Origin: Muribaculaceae bacterium
GTDB taxonomy: Bacteria > Bacteroidota > Bacteroidia > Bacteroidales > Muribaculaceae
DNA length: 53,431 nt
NCBI GenBank assembly: GCA_022509125.1
Contig: JAFLTU010000005.1
Location: 28,452 to 81,882, forward strand
Direction of reading: 5' to 3'
Shown here: one piece after another, positions 16,143 through 24,788 of the stretch
Layout of the letters: each line of letters starts with the position of its first letter
How positions within the stretch are numbered: position 1 is the stretch's first letter
Translations under genes and position numbers: made by a program
The notes under the pieces: model-generated
The model's database searches: none
The model's input: only the letters and a program-made list of their open reading frames with translations
What the model was told of the DNA's origin: nothing

Positions 16143-17639
16143 ATGAAGAAATTATTAGTTTGTTTTTTTGTATTTTTTACAATAGTAATTGGTTTTGGTC
16201 AGAATCCTAAACGGGAGTTTCGAGGAGCATGGTTGCATGTTATAGGTCAGTCACAATGGCAAAATAAAACCACGGCTCAACAGAAAAAATATATAGAAGA
16301 TCAGCTCGACAAGCTGCTGGCCGCAGGGTGTAACGCAGTGATCTTTCAGGTGAGGCCCACTGCGGATGCCTTATATATTTCCGAAATAGAACCCTGGAGC
16401 TCATGGCTGACAGGACAACGGGGAAAGGCTCCGACTCCTCTTTGGGATCCTATGGAATATGCCATCGAAGAGGCCCATAAAAGGGGAATGGAATTCCATG
16501 CATGGCTTAATCCCTATAGGGTCACTTCGAATGCCAAGGAAAGTCTCCCGGCAAGTCATTTATATAATAAAGAACCCCATCGATTTATAAAATTTAACGG
16601 GCAGACATTTTTCGACCCTGCATATCCAGAGAATCGTGAGCATATTTGCGACGTAGTAGAAGACATTGTAACCCGTTATGATGTGGATGGAATCCATATC
16701 GACGATTATTTCTATCCTTATCCTGCCAACGGAAAGAAATTTGAAAACGATGATGCCAGTTATAAAAAATTTGGTGAGGGGATGGAACGTAACGCATGGC
16801 GCCGCCATAATGTAGACCTGTTGATTGAACAATTATATTCCACGATAAAAAATAAAAAACCCTGGGTGAGATTTGGAGTCAGTCCCTTCGGAATATGGCG
16901 CAATAAGAAAAACGACCCTCGGGGCAGTGAAAGTTCAGGTCTTCAGAATTATGACGATCTCTATGCCGATGTGTTGCTATGGGCTCGCAATGGATGGATA
17001 GACTATCTTGCCCCACAGCTTTATTGGACTCTCGACATGAAGGCAGCCCCAAGCAGGCATTTGGCCAGATGGTGGAATGACAATGCTAACGGTGTGGATA
17101 TCTACATAGGACAAGACGTGCAGCGCACCATGACAAATGCTGATCCGGGGAACAACGACGCCAATGAACTTGACACAAAGGTGAAACTCTCACGCGAGCT
17201 TCCAAATGTGAAGGGTAATATTTGGTGGCATGGCTATTGGGTCACAGATAATCTCAAGGGTGTGGCCGATTCGCTGGCACTCAAACATCAGAGCACAATA
17301 GCTTTGCCCCCGGCCTATGGAAACAGTCATGAAAAACCGGCCAAGGTGAAAAATCTAAAGCTTGTTAAGAATAAAGGCCAGATGTTTCTCACATGGGACC
17401 CTCCGACTATAAAGGGTGGCCCCTCATCTTTGGATCAGGTGAGGTTTGTGGTCTATCAATTTTTCCCTGGTGAAGATATAGATATTGAGGATTCAGAAGC
17501 CATAATCGCCCTTACTCCTTACAATACTGTATTGGTGGAGGATTATTCAGCCGGACCTTCAGCGGAGGGGAGCACCTTCATCGTGACTGCTCTCGATCGC
17601 CTCAATCGTGAATCGGAAGGAGTAAAAGTCAAATGGTAG
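16143..17639 (+). CDS. Secreted GHL10 (DUF187) glycoside hydrolase-like protein
   Basis: 498 residues. Signal peptide MKKLLVCFFVFFTIVIGFGQ with no lipobox cysteine. The catalytic-type domain (about 24-390) begins KREFRGAWLHVIG and has QVRPTADALYISEIEPWSSW, EAHKRGMEFHAWLNPYR, YDVDGIHIDDYFYPYP and SPFGIWRN, the hallmarks of the glycosyl hydrolase-like 10 family (PF02638; YngK-like). A fibronectin III-like module seems to close the protein (about 400-498). Relatives act on peptidoglycan-related or other glycans, but the substrate here cannot be told. Acidic residues in the DGIHIDD segment are candidates for catalysis. It has its own promoter and is followed closely by the TIGR02757 gene. Confidence 0.88.
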   Translation: MKKLLVCFFVFFTIVIGFGQNPKREFRGAWLHVIGQSQWQNKTTAQQKKYIEDQLDKLLAAGCNAVIFQVRPTADALYISEIEPWSSWLTGQRGKAPTPLWDPMEYAIEEAHKRGMEFHAWLNPYRVTSNAKESLPASHLYNKEPHRFIKFNGQTFFDPAYPENREHICDVVEDIVTRYDVDGIHIDDYFYPYPANGKKFENDDASYKKFGEGMERNAWRRHNVDLLIEQLYSTIKNKKPWVRFGVSPFGIWRNKKNDPRGSESSGLQNYDDLYADVLLWARNGWIDYLAPQLYWTLDMKAAPSRHLARWWNDNANGVDIYIGQDVQRTMTNADPGNNDANELDTKVKLSRELPNVKGNIWWHGYWVTDNLKGVADSLALKHQSTIALPPAYGNSHEKPAKVKNLKLVKNKGQMFLTWDPPTIKGGPSSLDQVRFVVYQFFPGEDIDIEDSEAIIALTPYNTVLVEDYSAGPSAEGSTFIVTALDRLNRESEGVKVKW

Positions 17640-17711
17640 AGGAAATTTAAGGGTTATGATTAAAGATATAAGATTTGATAATTGATATCGGGGATTGAGT
17701 TGGGAAATTTT

Positions 17712-18476
17712 ATGGATATGGTAGGGAATGACATAAGGGAACTGCTCGACAGCGAAGCTGCAAGAATCAACAATCCGGGATTTATTGAGAAGGATCCGGT
17801 GCAGTTTCCCCGACGTTTTGAGAAAATTCAAGATATAGAAATTGTTTCATTTTTAGCTGCCAATCTTGCCTGGGGCAATAGGAAGATGATTTGTCGCGAC
17901 ATCGAGAAGATGTTGAGTCTGATGGACAATGAACCCTATCAATATATGATGGAGAAAGGATATGAAGATCTCGAACCGAGACTAAATATCCATCGCACAT
18001 TTTTTGCAGAGCATCTGCAACATTTCTTAAGAGGCTTCAGAAAAATTTATAAGGATTTCGGGAGTCTTGACAATTTCGCGCATTCTAATAATATTGGAGA
18101 GGAGGCAGCTCCGGCTTGGAAACTTGTAGAATTAATCAATGAGATTATGCTGCGGGAAAACGGTGGTCCCTCCTCCCGGTGCCTTCCTTTAAATCTGAAA
18201 CAATCAGCCCTCAAACGAGTCAATATGGCTTTACGTTGGCTCGTCCGCGATGATGGTATCGTGGATCTGGGAGTATGGAATTCAATTCCGAAATCGAAGC
18301 TCTACATCCCCTTAGACGTGCATGTGGGAAATGTGAGTAGAGAACTTGGGCTCCTGACTCGCAAAGCCAACGACCGTAAGAGCGTGGAGGAATTGACGCG
18401 AGTGTTGCGTCAATTGAGGCCGGATGATCCGGCTGTCTATGATTTTGCCCTTTTCGGAATTGGAGTAGGGGAATAA
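17712..18476 (+). CDS. TIGR02757 (DUF2400) family protein
   Basis: 254 residues from the ATG at 17712; a TTG at 17682 and another ATG at 17718 are alternatives, and no ribosome site decides. The sequence (PVQFPRRFEKIQDIEIVSFLAANLAWGNRKMICRDIEKML, MALRWLVRDDGIVDLGVW, YIPLDVHVGNVSRELGLLTRK, LRPDDPAVYDFALFGIG) matches the TIGR02757 family widespread in Bacteroidetes. The C-terminal helical layout recalls HhH-GPD DNA glycosylases, with Asp in DVHVG and in DDPAVYDFAL, but activity is not established and the family is usually listed as uncharacterised. It lies 72 bases after the glycosidase gene and ends in a terminator. Confidence 0.85.
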   Translation: MDMVGNDIRELLDSEAARINNPGFIEKDPVQFPRRFEKIQDIEIVSFLAANLAWGNRKMICRDIEKMLSLMDNEPYQYMMEKGYEDLEPRLNIHRTFFAEHLQHFLRGFRKIYKDFGSLDNFAHSNNIGEEAAPAWKLVELINEIMLRENGGPSSRCLPLNLKQSALKRVNMALRWLVRDDGIVDLGVWNSIPKSKLYIPLDVHVGNVSRELGLLTRKANDRKSVEELTRVLRQLRPDDPAVYDFALFGIGVGE

Positions 18477-18478
18477 AA

Positions 18479-18501
18479 AAACGGCTTTGAAGCCGTTTTT
18501 T
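18479..18501. terminator. Bidirectional terminator between convergent genes
   Basis: AACGGCTT, TG, AAGCCGTT with A's on the left and T's on the right. It can end both the rightward TIGR02757 gene and the leftward efflux operon. Confidence 0.9.
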
Positions 18502-18548
18502 CATGTCGCTTATTGATTCAGCCAATATTCCAATTGTTGGAACTCCTT

Positions 18549-19928
18549 CTATCTTCCGCCGCCTACTGCCTGATAAAGTGAAATCAAAGCTGCGGCTCTT
18601 TCATGCCAATTGGAGAGTTCGCTCAATTGAGCGGAGAGAAGGCTGGATCGAGCTGTCAATACCTCCAGATAAGTGGTGGTTTGGTTATACATGAAGAGCT
18701 CGTTGGTGTATTCTACCGATTTCTCCAGTTCCTCTACCTGTAGCTGCAAATATTTATATTGCTCGGAACATTTGTTAAAGGCCACGAGAGCGTCGCTGAC
18801 ATCAGCGCTTGCTGTCAGCACTGCGTATTCGAAATTATTGAATGCCTGTTTTTGTTGTGCCTTAGCAACCTCGAGAGTTGCAATATTGGCACCTCTAGAG
18901 AAGATAGGAGCTACGAGTGAACCTGCCAACTGCACAAACCATTCTCCGGGATTCTTGATAAGTGAGCCCAAAAGGTTAGTGAAACCTCCCTGAGCAGAGA
19001 TGACCAGACTGGGATAGAAATTGGTGCGCGCCGAGTTGGTATTATAGTAGGCATAGGCGAGTGCTCTTTCTGAAGCTCTGACATCAGGTCGGGTGGCAAG
19101 ATAACTGATCGGGATTCCGGAAATCAATTCATCAGGGATTGTGAAGGTCAAATCATTGGTGACTTTCCATTCGTTAGGATAATCATTCAGGAGGAGAGAA
19201 AGAGTGTTCTGCAACTGATTGATAGAATTTTCCAATACGGGGATTGTACCCATAATATTGTAGTAGTTAGCGCGGCTCTGCACCACAGCAGCTTCGTTAG
19301 TGCGTCCTGCAGCCTTCAATAGTTCCATAGATTCCACCTGTTCCTTCCATATTTCGGAGGTGCGCGTTGTCAGATCAAGCTGTTGATGAAGCATTACAAG
19401 TGAATAGTAGACATTAGCCACGCCACAGACAATTTGTGACTGCACGGCTTGCCGATAATCTTCCATTTCCTCCTTATAGACCTTGGCACCTCTTTTCTTA
19501 TTTAGGATTTTTGCAAAGATGTCTATTTCCCAGGAAGCTGCAGCAGGGAGTGTGTAGCTCCAATTCATGCGGCTTCCCGCATAGCTTGCGGCTCCACCGT
19601 TGGGATTGAGGGATAGAGAAGGGAAATAGCTGAGTTTTGCTCCCTTCAGCTGGGCATTGGCAATGTCAACATTCAGCCGGGCATTGTCGAGGTCTTTATT
19701 ATTCTCCAAGGCTCTGAGGATATATCCCTGGAGGATGGGGTCTTGGAAAATTTCTTGCCAACCCAAGTAAGGGAGTGTTGTGCTGTCGGCCTTAAATTCC
19801 AGAGCATCGGCATAAGCCTCAATAATAGGGCTCTCATTTTTCGGCAGCTCATATTTTTTATAAATATGGCAACTTGAGAAGGCCAGGGCCAGAGTCGCAG
19901 CCCCGCAATAAATCAAAATCTTTTTCAT
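18549..19928 (-). CDS. Outer membrane efflux lipoprotein (TolC/OprM-like)
   Basis: 459 residues from the ATG at 19928, selected because it starts a lipoprotein signal (MKKILIYCGAATLALAFSSC, lipobox Cys20); the longer open frame would run back into the transporter gene. It has two outer membrane efflux repeats (NodT/OprM family): long helical hairpins such as IANAQLKGAKLSYFPSLSLN and ATLEVAKAQQKQAFNNFEYA, and the repeat motif YLATRPDVRASERALAYAYYN. It forms the trimeric outer-membrane duct of the tripartite RND pump. It starts 7 bases after the end of the transporter gene, so it is co-transcribed and probably translationally coupled. Confidence 0.93.
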   Translation of the reverse strand: MKKILIYCGAATLALAFSSCHIYKKYELPKNESPIIEAYADALEFKADSTTLPYLGWQEIFQDPILQGYILRALENNKDLDNARLNVDIANAQLKGAKLSYFPSLSLNPNGGAASYAGSRMNWSYTLPAAASWEIDIFAKILNKKRGAKVYKEEMEDYRQAVQSQIVCGVANVYYSLVMLHQQLDLTTRTSEIWKEQVESMELLKAAGRTNEAAVVQSRANYYNIMGTIPVLENSINQLQNTLSLLLNDYPNEWKVTNDLTFTIPDELISGIPISYLATRPDVRASERALAYAYYNTNSARTNFYPSLVISAQGGFTNLLGSLIKNPGEWFVQLAGSLVAPIFSRGANIATLEVAKAQQKQAFNNFEYAVLTASADVSDALVAFNKCSEQYKYLQLQVEELEKSVEYTNELFMYNQTTTYLEVLTARSSLLSAQLSELSNWHERAAALISLYQAVGGGR

Positions 19929-19935
19929 ATTTCTT

Positions 19936-22900
19936 TTAATGGCGCAGGGCATACTGTTCAAGTTCAGAGGAGATTTCGGAAGTGTCCGTATCCCTCCATT
20001 TGGGGGGCGATAATTTTTCCTGCAGAGTCTGGAATGCGATAAAGAGGGCAGGCACAATGAATACCTGAAGCACCATACCAATCAACATACCACCTATCGC
20101 ACCGGATCCCAGAGCCTGGTTACCGTTTCGTCCGGCTCCATGTGCAAACATCATAGGCAACAAACCGATAATCATGGCCAATGAAGTCATAAGAATAGGA
20201 CGCAGACGGGCTACGGCTCCGGCTATTGCAGCCTTGGTTATACCCATTCCCGTCTTGCGGCGGTCGAGCGCAAACTCTACAATCAGAATAGCATTCTTAG
20301 CCAACAGACCTATCAACATAATCAGGGCGATCTGCAGATAGATATTGTTGGAAATATCCATCATATGGGCGAAGACGAATGAACCCATAAGTCCGAAAGG
20401 CACGGAGAGAATCACGGCCCAGGGGAGGAGATAACTTTCATATTGAGCCGACAGAATCAGATAGACAAAAAGGAGCACAAGGGCGAACACATAACCCGTG
20501 TTGCCGCTGTTGCCTGAAGCCTCCTCACGGGTCATACCGGCATATTCATAGCCATAACCTTGGGGAAGCACCTGCTGGGCAATTTCGTTGATTGTCTCGA
20601 TGGCGACACCGGAGGAAACACCCGGAGCCGGAGTGCCTGTGATTGAAATCGCCGTAAACATGTTGAAACGGTCGATCATGTCAGGGCCATAAACGCGAGT
20701 CAATTTCACAAAATTGTCTATCGGGGCCATGTGTTCTCCGTTTCTGATCTTTATCTTTTTAAGGGTTTCGGGCGACACTCTGGCATCGGGCTCAGCCTGC
20801 ATCATTACACGGTAGAGCTTACCATAGCTATTGAAGTTGGAGATATACATACCACCGTAATAACCTTGCAAGGCATTGAGGATAGCGCTTTGTGTCAATC
20901 CGGCCTGCTTCACCTTAGCCACATCTATTTCCACCATATATTGGGGGAAGGTGGGGTTGAAGTTTGAATATGCCATCTGGATATTGGGACTGGCATTCAG
21001 AGCTCCGATAAACTGTTGGTAGACCTGGAAGAATTTGTCAAGGTCTCCTCCGGTCTTGTCCTGCAGCTTGATTTCAAAACCATTGGTGGCTGAATAACCG
21101 GAAATCATCGGAGGCTGGAAGAACATTATGCGTGCATCTTTCACTACAGATGTCAGCATGAAGAGACGTTGCACGATAGCCTGGGCGCTCTCGGTGTTTT
21201 CATCACGCTGATCCCATGGTTTCAACTTGATAATAAAGGAACCATAAGTGTTACCCTGACCTCCCACGAAGCTATAACCCGTGATTGCCGTGCGGCTCTT
21301 AACGGCAGGAACAGATCCGATGATACTGTCAACCTTATTCATAATGCTCTGGGTCTTTTCCTGGGATGTGGCCGGTGGCAATGTCACGGCTCCCATGATT
21401 GTTCCCGTGTCTTCTGTGGGCACAAGGGCCGTCGGAGTCAAAGCCATCAAAATAACAAGGCCACCGATTGCCACGGCAACTGTGGCAAAACTTATAATCT
21501 TATGATTAGAAAACCATTGCACTCCGATTTTATAGACTTTCAGAAGTTTTTCGAAAGACCTGTTGAAGGCATTAATGAATGATTTTGTGAAGACTCCTAC
21601 AAGTGCCACAACTGCGGTGCAAACGGCAATGACCCCTTGGGCGGTATTTTCGAACATATACCAACCCAACACAAGGAAGACGATAGCCGCGCAAAGGAAA
21701 ATAACAGTGACAATCGGAGGAAGGGTGAAACGTTTCTTGTAGCTTTGGACCATAGTCCTGGCAGCCTCACTATAAGCCTCTCCCATTCTTTCTCTCAAAG
21801 AGGAATCGTCGTCATGTCCCTTAAGGAATATAGCGCAGAGGGCCGGAGATAGTGTCAAAGCGTTGATAGCCGACAGGAATATAGCCATGGCCATTGTCAG
21901 ACCAAACTGACGATAGAAGATACCGGATGTGCCGCCTAAGAATGATACAGGGATAAATACGAGCATCATCACAAGGGTGATAGAGACAAGAGCGCCGGCT
22001 ATTTCATTCATGGCATCAATGGAGGCCTTGCGTGCGGATTTATAGCCCTGGTCGAGCTTGGCATGCACGGCCTCAACCACCACAATGGCGTCGTCGACCA
22101 CAATTGCGATGGCCAGCACCAACGCCGAGAGAGTCAAAAGGTTGAGCGTAAATCCAAATATATAGAGGAGGAAGAAGGTTCCGACAAGGGCCACCGGAAT
22201 GGCGATCATCGGGATAAGAGTCGAACGGAAATCCTGCAAGAATACAAACACAACCAGGAAGACGAGAATGAAGGCTTCAATAAGAGTCTTTATAACCTCA
22301 TGCATTGACGCATAAAGGAATTCATTGACACTCATAGTAGTGATAAGCTGCATACCGGCCGGGAGGTTTTTTCTTTCCTCGTCGAGAAGATGTTCGATGT
22401 CTTTGATCACCTGGGTAGCGTTAGAGCCGGCAGATTGGAAGATGATGGCGGAGCTACCGATGTGGCCGTCGTTAAGGTTCTGGAAACTATAAGTGAGACG
22501 TCCCAGTTCAACGTCTGCCACGTCTTTAAGTCTCAGGATTTCCCCGTCGGGAGTAGCCCGAAGGATTATGTTTTCAAATTCTGAACTGTCTTGCAGTCTT
22601 CCCTTGTAACGGAGCACATATTGGAAGCTTTGATTGCCCTGTTCGCCAAACTGACCGGGGGCTGCCTCCACATTCTGTTCGGCGAGAGCCATGGTGATAT
22701 CGGAGGGCTCCAATTTATATTGGGCCATCACGTCAGGTTTCAGCCAAATACGCATCGAATAGTCAGCACCGAAAGCCATAGCCTCACCAACACCGGCTAC
22801 GCGCTTAATCTGGGGCAGGATATTGATCGACATATAGTTGTCGATAAATTGGGTGGTGTAACGGTCTTCGGGGTCATACATACCGATAACCATCAGCATC

Positions 22901-23307
22901 GAGGTCTGACGTTTCTGAGTGATGACTCCCACTTGGTTTACTTCCGAGGGGAGGAAAGATGCTGCCTTGGCCACACGGTTTTGCACATCGACCGCAGCTA
23001 TATCAGGGTCCATTCCTTGCTTGAAGTGCACTTCAATCGAAGCGCTACCGTTGTTGGCTGCGGAGGAGAGCATGTAGTCCATGTTTTCAGCACCGTTTAT
23101 CTGTTCTTCAAGCGGTGCGATCACAGAGTTGAGCACGGTTTGTGCGTTAGCTCCGGTATATGTTGTGGTCACCCTCACCGTAGGAGGTGCGATGTCGGGA
23201 TATTGTTCGATAGGAAGACTGAACAAACCGAGCAAACCGAAAATCACGATGAAAACCGAGATTACCGTGGAAAGCACCGGCCTGTTGATAAAATTATCAA
23301 GTTTCAT
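19936..23307 (-). CDS. RND multidrug efflux transporter (AcrB/HAE1 family) with an extra central segment
   Basis: 1123 residues; E. coli AcrB has 1049. It is the inner-membrane proton/drug antiporter of the tripartite pump. MKLDNFINRPVLSTVISVFI is the family's standard start; the proton-relay pair Asp405-Asp406 is in AIVVDDAIVVVEAV; the TM10 lysine is in MLIGLLAKNAILIVEF. The porter and docking domains are complete. Odd: between TM6 and TM7 (about residues 500-580) there is an additional ~70-80 residue stretch with two strongly hydrophobic segments (about 530-552 and 556-574) where AcrB has a short amphipathic linker. The start has a good AGGAAAAG ribosome site. It lies between the adaptor gene (69 bases upstream) and the outer-membrane duct gene. 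Substrates unknown. Confidence 0.94.
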   Translation of the reverse strand: MKLDNFINRPVLSTVISVFIVIFGLLGLFSLPIEQYPDIAPPTVRVTTTYTGANAQTVLNSVIAPLEEQINGAENMDYMLSSAANNGSASIEVHFKQGMDPDIAAVDVQNRVAKAASFLPSEVNQVGVITQKRQTSMLMVIGMYDPEDRYTTQFIDNYMSINILPQIKRVAGVGEAMAFGADYSMRIWLKPDVMAQYKLEPSDITMALAEQNVEAAPGQFGEQGNQSFQYVLRYKGRLQDSSEFENIILRATPDGEILRLKDVADVELGRLTYSFQNLNDGHIGSSAIIFQSAGSNATQVIKDIEHLLDEERKNLPAGMQLITTMSVNEFLYASMHEVIKTLIEAFILVFLVVFVFLQDFRSTLIPMIAIPVALVGTFFLLYIFGFTLNLLTLSALVLAIAIVVDDAIVVVEAVHAKLDQGYKSARKASIDAMNEIAGALVSITLVMMLVFIPVSFLGGTSGIFYRQFGLTMAMAIFLSAINALTLSPALCAIFLKGHDDDSSLRERMGEAYSEAARTMVQSYKKRFTLPPIVTVIFLCAAIVFLVLGWYMFENTAQGVIAVCTAVVALVGVFTKSFINAFNRSFEKLLKVYKIGVQWFSNHKIISFATVAVAIGGLVILMALTPTALVPTEDTGTIMGAVTLPPATSQEKTQSIMNKVDSIIGSVPAVKSRTAITGYSFVGGQGNTYGSFIIKLKPWDQRDENTESAQAIVQRLFMLTSVVKDARIMFFQPPMISGYSATNGFEIKLQDKTGGDLDKFFQVYQQFIGALNASPNIQMAYSNFNPTFPQYMVEIDVAKVKQAGLTQSAILNALQGYYGGMYISNFNSYGKLYRVMMQAEPDARVSPETLKKIKIRNGEHMAPIDNFVKLTRVYGPDMIDRFNMFTAISITGTPAPGVSSGVAIETINEIAQQVLPQGYGYEYAGMTREEASGNSGNTGYVFALVLLFVYLILSAQYESYLLPWAVILSVPFGLMGSFVFAHMMDISNNIYLQIALIMLIGLLAKNAILIVEFALDRRKTGMGITKAAIAGAVARLRPILMTSLAMIIGLLPMMFAHGAGRNGNQALGSGAIGGMLIGMVLQVFIVPALFIAFQTLQEKLSPPKWRDTDTSEISSELEQYALRH

Positions 23308-23376
23308 TTCTTTTCCTGTTAGTCAGAAGATTTCTTTAGAGCTTTTTTCCGCTAAGTTCGGATTTCTTAAAATATT

Positions 23377-24531
23377 TTATTGTTGCGGAGCCGTTTGGGG
23401 TTGTTCTCCCTTTTCAATTGGGGTGATTGTCATGCCGTCGGCCACAGAGATGCCTATTCCTTCAGTCACAATCTTATCGCCGGGTTTAAGGCCGGAAGTG
23501 ATGATATACTTCTTTCCATCGTTGAGAGGAGCCACAGTGATCGGACGAGAGTGAACTTTTGCTGAGTCTCCAACCACATATACGAATTTCATGTCTTGCA
23601 CTTCGTAGGTTGCGTTTTGAGGAATTTCAATCACTCCGTCGTGTTCCACAGGCATGAGTATGTTTCCCGTGTTACCGCTATGCAACATACCGTCGGGGTT
23701 GGGGAAGATAGCTTTAGCCTGTGCGCTGCCGGTCGTAGGATCTATCACACCGGAGATGGAGACGACTTTGCCTTTATAGGGATAAATGTTGCCTGTAGCC
23801 AGCTGAAGGGTCACTTCCGGCATAGAGTCAACAGCTTGTTTGAGTGTGCGTTTCCCATTATCGGTCAGATCCAGAATAGTCTTCTCATTGAGGGAGAAAT
23901 ATGCCTGCATTGCGGAGTTATTGGAAAGGATGGTCAAGAGGGTAGAGGGAGAAACCAGAGTTCCCTCTTTATACGGAATAGTTCCCACGATTCCCGACAC
24001 CGGAGCAGTCACTGTTGTGTAAGAAAGATTTTTTTGCGCCGAGGTCAAAGCGGCTTTAGCCTGATTAAGCTGTGCTTTTGCTGCATTGAGTGCATCCACA
24101 GAAGTCTGATAAGCTGACGCGCTTATAATATTTTTATCAAGAAGAATCTTATTGTTGTCAGCATTTGTTTGGGCAGTGTTGACATTGGCCTGTGCAACAG
24201 CCACAGCTGCCTGAGCCTGGTCGACAGCAGCTTGCAATTGCACCTGGTCGATAGTGAATAATACTTGGCCCTGATGAACTTTTTCTCCATCCTTTACATG
24301 GACTTTGGTCAAAAAGCCGGTGACTTGAGGACGGATTTCCACATCGTTCTCTCCCTCTAATGAGGCAGGGATAGCGGAGTCGAGAGTAGAATTGGATTCT
24401 GTCACTGTCATTACGGTGAGGGCGGGAGCCTGCATCCCTTGTTGAGACTGTTGGCTTTTGCCACATGAGGTCATGGTGGCTAGTCCCGTCACGAGGCTTA
24501 TCGCAGCCACCGAAAAATGATATATCTTCAT
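23377..24531 (-). CDS. RND efflux periplasmic adaptor (AcrA/MFP family), lipoprotein
   Basis: 384 residues. The N-terminus carries a lipoprotein signal ending in LATMTSC, so the adaptor is tethered to the inner membrane. Order: lipoyl half-motifs (EIRPQVTGFLTKVHVKDGEKVHQGQVLFTID and VTAPVSGIVGTIPYKEGTLV) either side of an Ala/Gln-rich alpha-hairpin (AAVDQAQAAVAVAQANVNTAQ), then beta-barrel and membrane-proximal domains. The C-terminus is Gln/Pro-rich. It is the first gene of the efflux operon. A TAATTTTG string (24598-24591, minus) 60 bases upstream could be the -7 element, but no -33 partner is seen. No TetR- or AraC-type regulator is adjacent. Confidence 0.93.
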   Translation of the reverse strand: MKIYHFSVAAISLVTGLATMTSCGKSQQSQQGMQAPALTVMTVTESNSTLDSAIPASLEGENDVEIRPQVTGFLTKVHVKDGEKVHQGQVLFTIDQVQLQAAVDQAQAAVAVAQANVNTAQTNADNNKILLDKNIISASAYQTSVDALNAAKAQLNQAKAALTSAQKNLSYTTVTAPVSGIVGTIPYKEGTLVSPSTLLTILSNNSAMQAYFSLNEKTILDLTDNGKRTLKQAVDSMPEVTLQLATGNIYPYKGKVVSISGVIDPTTGSAQAKAIFPNPDGMLHSGNTGNILMPVEHDGVIEIPQNATYEVQDMKFVYVVGDSAKVHSRPITVAPLNDGKKYIITSGLKPGDKIVTEGIGISVADGMTITPIEKGEQPQTAPQQ

Positions 24532-24712
24532 AACTTTTCTGATTGATTCTGGTTTATGTTCCCAAGATATGTTATAGGATAGAAATTATGCAAAATTACT
24601 GAATTTTTTTTGATTATAGGGTGCTAATCGAGATGTAAAAGTAAGTCATAATGATTCCGTCACACTCATTACAGACTGAAAAACAACCAACCCAATATTT
24701 TAGAAAAAGAAG

Positions 24713-24764
24713 GGAAAAAAATAACCCCGGGGGTGCATTTCTGATAATGAGCTTTCCCGGGGTT
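24713..24764 (-). terminator. Intrinsic terminator after ftsH
   Basis: AACCCCGGG (24723-24731) pairs with CCCGGGGTT (24756-24764) around a 24-base loop; on the minus strand the stem is followed by ATTTTTTT. It insulates ftsH from the efflux operon. Confidence 0.8.
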
Positions 24765-24788
24765 AAAATAAATTGTATTGAAAATGTT

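Noticed and set aside
19984..23322. Long plus-strand open frames opposite the RND genes (for example 22591-23322)
   Set aside because: They mirror the codon pattern of the transporter and show no family resemblance, signal or ribosome site.
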